Positions 61,473 through 64,000 of a DNA stretch of 64,000 nt are shown piece by piece. Source of the stretch: Eisenibacter elegans DSM 3317 (GTDB lineage: Bacteria > Bacteroidota > Bacteroidia > Cytophagales > Microscillaceae); assembly GCF_000430505.1 (NCBI RefSeq), contig NZ_KE387152.1, positions 385,413 through 449,412 on the forward strand. Reading direction: 5' to 3'. The position numbers and the translations under genes are program-made. Positions within the stretch are counted from its first letter, which is position 1, and each line of letters starts with the position of its first letter. The notes under the pieces are model-generated. The model ran no database searches, had not been told where the DNA came from, and saw only the letters and a list, made by a program, of their open reading frames with translations.

Positions 61473-61662
61473 TTAGAGCTTGTCTAAATTTTCAGCGCGG
61501 CACTCAAAACAGCTGATTTTTGCGCCGATACTAGGCAAAAAGCGCAGGCGCTTGTTTAGCCCACGATTTTAATCGTGGGAGGGCTACGGCGAGCATTTTT
61601 AACGAAGTAGCAGCCAAAAAGCGGCGTTTGGTGTCGATGAAGAGAATTTTAGAAAGCTCTTA
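61473..61662 (+). repeat. Interspersed repeat family C, copy 2 (complete)
   Basis: About 190 bp. Left end AGAGCTTGTCTAAATTTTC and right end GAATTTTAGAAAGCTCTTA are inverted repeats of each other. A central hairpin CCCACGATTTTAATCGTGGG and an AAGCGCAGGCGCTT stem are present. It is closely similar to 27501-27682 over the whole length and is non-coding. Confidence 0.8.
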
Positions 61663-61760
61663 GGGCGGAAATTCTTCAAAATGGTACAACAAAAACGTTA
61701 ATCGAAGATATTTGCGTATATTGCCTCATTGTAGTGCTGTTCGTGGATTTTTCGTAATGA

Positions 61761-61862
61761 TATACCCAATCAAAATTAGTTGGGGAAACGTAGATGCTGA
61801 AAATCCTAGAGAATCAAAAAAACGAATCCTGTGAATCCTTACATCATATGGATTTGGGTATA
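61761..61862 (+). repeat. Interspersed repeat family B, copy 5
   Basis: About 102 bp, starting TATACCCAATCAAAATTAG and ending GGATTTGGGTATA, with clear TATACCCAA/TTGGGTATA inverted ends. TATAAT at 61860-61865 overlaps its end, 24 bp before the next start codon. Confidence 0.75.
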
Positions 61863-61888
61863 ATCTCCGAAGCGCTTGCTTAAAAGCT

Positions 61889-62818
61889 ATGTTGACAAGT
61901 CCCCTCTTATTTTTGGTGTTTAATCGCCCAGAGCCTACACAGCGCGTTTTTGAGCGCATCCGTGAGGCTAGGCCAAAGCAACTTTTTATTGCCGCCGATG
62001 GCCCCCGCCCACAGCACCCCACCGATGCGGAGCGTTGCCAAGCCGTGCGCGAGTACCTCCTAGCACACATCGACTGGGACTGCGAGCTATACACCCTTTT
62101 CCGCGACCAAAACCTAGGCTGCGGCCAGGCGGTCAGTCAAGCCATTACTTGGTTTTTTGAGCACGTCCCCCAAGGCATCATCCTCGAAGACGATACCCTG
62201 CCCGACCCTAGCTTCTTCTACTTCTGCCAAACCCTGCTCCACCATTACCAAGACGATGAGCGGGTGATGATGGTCAGCGGCTACAACGCACTTGGATTGT
62301 ATGAAGCCACAGAAGCAGATTATTTCTTTTCTCGGATTGGGGCTATCTGGGGCTGGGCTACTTGGCGGAGGGCTTGGCAACATTATACACAAGATCCAGA
62401 GGAATGGGAAGAAGCCAAACGTCAAAAACTGATTGAGCAGCTATTCATCAAAGACCCTAATCAGGCCGCACACAGGCAGCTGGTTCTAGAAAAAACTTTT
62501 AATAAAGAAATCGATACATGGGATTACTACTGGACTTTTACCCGCTTGAGCCAATCAGGACTTAGTATTTTACCTAAGGCCAACTTGGTACAGAATATAG
62601 GCTTTGGAGAAGATGCTACACATACCAAGACTGCTGACCAAGCCGTAGAAAACACACCCGTCTATACTTGGAAAAACACCAACAGACACCCTCGATACAT
62701 CACAATCAGCGAGTTTTTTGATGATGAGGTTTTTTATCAGTTTATCAATTACCGTATCAACCCCTCACGGGAAACACTCGCAAGAAGGGTATTGGCAAAA
62801 ATTCTTCACAAACGATGA
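61889..62818 (+). CDS. Glycosyltransferase (GT-A-like), mosaic paralogue 2
   Basis: 309 residues. It shares residues 7-127 nearly exactly with the gene at 58932, including GIILEDDTLPD, then differs: MVSGYNALGLYEATEADYFF replaces HIAGTNFQF, before the common WGWATWRRAWQ box. My hand count is about 23 mismatches in 363 bp of the shared part, against only scattered similarity after it. The gene lies behind repeats C2 and B5 and overlaps the next gene by 4 bp. Probably adds a different sugar or uses a different acceptor. Confidence 0.85.
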   Translation: MLTSPLLFLVFNRPEPTQRVFERIREARPKQLFIAADGPRPQHPTDAERCQAVREYLLAHIDWDCELYTLFRDQNLGCGQAVSQAITWFFEHVPQGIILEDDTLPDPSFFYFCQTLLHHYQDDERVMMVSGYNALGLYEATEADYFFSRIGAIWGWATWRRAWQHYTQDPEEWEEAKRQKLIEQLFIKDPNQAAHRQLVLEKTFNKEIDTWDYYWTFTRLSQSGLSILPKANLVQNIGFGEDATHTKTADQAVENTPVYTWKNTNRHPRYITISEFFDDEVFYQFINYRINPSRETLARRVLAKILHKR

Positions 62819-63513
62819 TTAGTAGAATCGCAGCGGCTTTTCGCCTATTTCGGCAACAAACCGACAAAAAACTCAACAACACCCAAGCTGGGGTTGTACT
62901 GAATGGCTTATTGGCCCAAGGGGTATATTTGCCCCTGACTTCGTCGGCCTTAGACTTGGTCAATATGGCCATTGTACTAAATGACATTGTCATCAATGAG
63001 CGCAAAACCATTGTAGAGTTTGGCTCGGGTGCGTCTACAGTGCTGATAGCAAGGCTTTTGAAAAGAAATGGAATAGATGCACGAATCTATACCATAGACC
63101 ACGACGAAAAATGGCTGGCCGTGGTACAGCGGTTGCTACAGCAAGAAAACCTATCCAGCTATGTAACCCTAATCCCAGCCCCACTAACGGCCAACAACAT
63201 CAGCTTGGAGCATCATCAGTGGTATGATACCACAGTATGTGATGTGGCTTTGAGCGGCTTATCCGTTGATATGGTGATTGTAGACGGGCCTCCGGCTTGG
63301 GATAAATCAATTGCCTTGGCCAGATACCCGGCAGTTCCGTATTTGAAAAGCCGCTTGTCTGAAAATTGTGTCATTTATCTTGATGATGCAGGGCGAATAG
63401 GAGAGCAGCAGATACTTCAAAGTTGGGCGCAGCTTTTGGGTGCGCCTTTCCGTATTGTAGGCAACGATTTCGGAGCGATACCCCAAGGTTCGTTTTTCAA
63501 CCCTTACGTATAG
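62815..63513 (+). CDS. Putative SAM-dependent methyltransferase-like protein
   Basis: 232 residues. TIVEFGSGASTVLIARLL (about 65-82) resembles SAM-binding motif I; YTIDHDEKW is like motif II, and VDMVIVDGPP like motif IV with its Asp. The C-terminal part (NCVIYLDDAGR) also fits class I methyltransferases. I do not recognise a named subfamily. It is coupled to the preceding glycosyltransferase by a 4-bp overlap (ATGA) and followed with no gap by another gene. Confidence 0.7.
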   Translation: MISRIAAAFRLFRQQTDKKLNNTQAGVVLNGLLAQGVYLPLTSSALDLVNMAIVLNDIVINERKTIVEFGSGASTVLIARLLKRNGIDARIYTIDHDEKWLAVVQRLLQQENLSSYVTLIPAPLTANNISLEHHQWYDTTVCDVALSGLSVDMVIVDGPPAWDKSIALARYPAVPYLKSRLSENCVIYLDDAGRIGEQQILQSWAQLLGAPFRIVGNDFGAIPQGSFFNPYV

Positions 63514-64000
63514 ATGCACATCGTTTTTTTTCATCATAGCAGCGCCCTCTATGGCGCAAGCCGATCGTTGTTGGGCTTGGTTCAGGCTTTAAGCGCGCAG
63601 GGCTGCCGTTGTACAGTAGTGGTAGCCGAAGAAGGGGAGTTTACCACCCAGCTAGAGGCTGTTGGGGTGGCTTATATGGTCTTCCCATTTCGTTGGGCTA
63701 TGCAATATGAATGGTATTCGCGTTATGCGCTCAAAAGATGGCTCCAAAAACTGTATTACCGAAGGCAAGCTGCAAAAACCAAAAGATACCACCTCAAAAT
63801 ACTGCCTGAGCTATGTGCCAAGGTAGCCAGCCTAAAGCCGACACTGATTCATACCAACTCTTCAGTCATCAATATCGGGGGAAAGGTAGCTGCCGCACTC
63901 GGTATACCGCATATATGGCATATCCGAGAGTTTGCAGACTTACAGTATTACCTGACACCCATCAAACCGCGAGACCAATACTTCAATCAAATCTACCAAG
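63514..64000 (+). CDS. Glycosyltransferase, GT4-like (partial, runs off the window)
   Basis: The first 162 codons starting directly after the preceding stop (TAG then ATG). It begins MHIVFFHHSSALYGASRSL, the N-terminal fold of GT-B transferases with the glycine-rich loop, followed by VVVAEEGEF and then PTLIHTNSSVINIGGKVAA and HIWHIREF, the usual GT4 segments. The C-terminal nucleotide-binding half lies beyond position 64000. It continues the glycan operon. Confidence 0.8.
   Translation, partial: MHIVFFHHSSALYGASRSLLGLVQALSAQGCRCTVVVAEEGEFTTQLEAVGVAYMVFPFRWAMQYEWYSRYALKRWLQKLYYRRQAAKTKRYHLKILPELCAKVASLKPTLIHTNSSVINIGGKVAAALGIPHIWHIREFADLQYYLTPIKPRDQYFNQIYQ

Noticed and set aside
1-64000. tRNA, rRNA, CRISPR, prophage or transposase genes
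   Set aside because: No tRNA T-loop and acceptor pairing, direct-repeat arrays, phage structural genes or transposase motifs were found on reading both strands.

Overview
The window looks like part of a Bacteroidota chromosome, probably a free-living Cytophagales-type organism. Supporting signs are two TonB-dependent receptors with an N-terminal CarboxypepD_reg-like domain, DUF2490 and DUF1573 proteins, a fused E1 alpha/beta dehydrogenase, a folP-cdaA pair, many small lipoproteins, and several TTTG-N19/20-TAnnTTTG promoter boxes of the Bacteroidota type. Base composition is moderate and fairly even. I see no rRNA, tRNA, CRISPR array, prophage or transposase gene. The genus cannot be fixed from the sequence alone.

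Layout: 0-11 kb holds fabD, a secreted unknown, a TonB receptor, an M48 lipoprotein protease, a DUF2490 protein, a long coiled-coil secreted protein and a divergent MORN-repeat membrane protein. 11-19 kb has a CAP-domain lipoprotein, argD, and an ion and osmotic group (MscS channel, DUF389 membrane protein, CPA2 antiporter with a Usp-like tail). 19-28 kb has a second TonB receptor, a LuxR response regulator with its PAS histidine kinase, a DegQ/HtrA protease and tag. 29-32 kb is a folP-cdaA-aroK operon facing an orphan response regulator. 33-39 kb has a topoisomerase A subunit, an MDR dehydrogenase and the fused E1. 39-43 kb is a run of small exported or unknown proteins, a CAP paralogue and an SDR enzyme. 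44-48 kb is a minus-strand group of exported proteins: L-type lectin, beta-rich protein, PKD/propeller lipoprotein and caspase-like protease. 48-58 kb has a broken type IIG restriction-modification remnant, an MBL hydrolase and TetR pair, ffh, leuS, trhO, a frameshifted gene remnant and an exonuclease/GIY-YIG fusion. 58.9 kb to the end is a plus-strand surface-glycan cluster of glycosyltransferases and methyltransferases that runs off the window.

The most striking non-coding content is three families of interspersed, non-coding, TIR-bounded repeats that I call A, B and C. They occupy most of the larger intergenic gaps. One A copy has an 11-bp target-site duplication. Three B copies sit at a similar short distance upstream of start codons with a promoter-like end facing the gene. 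Together they look like non-autonomous (MITE-like) elements mobilised in trans.

Other evidence of genome flux is a mosaic pair of glycosyltransferases sharing a near-identical 5' half, an R-M gene broken by a 5-bp tandem duplication, and a truncated paralogue broken in a poly-A run.
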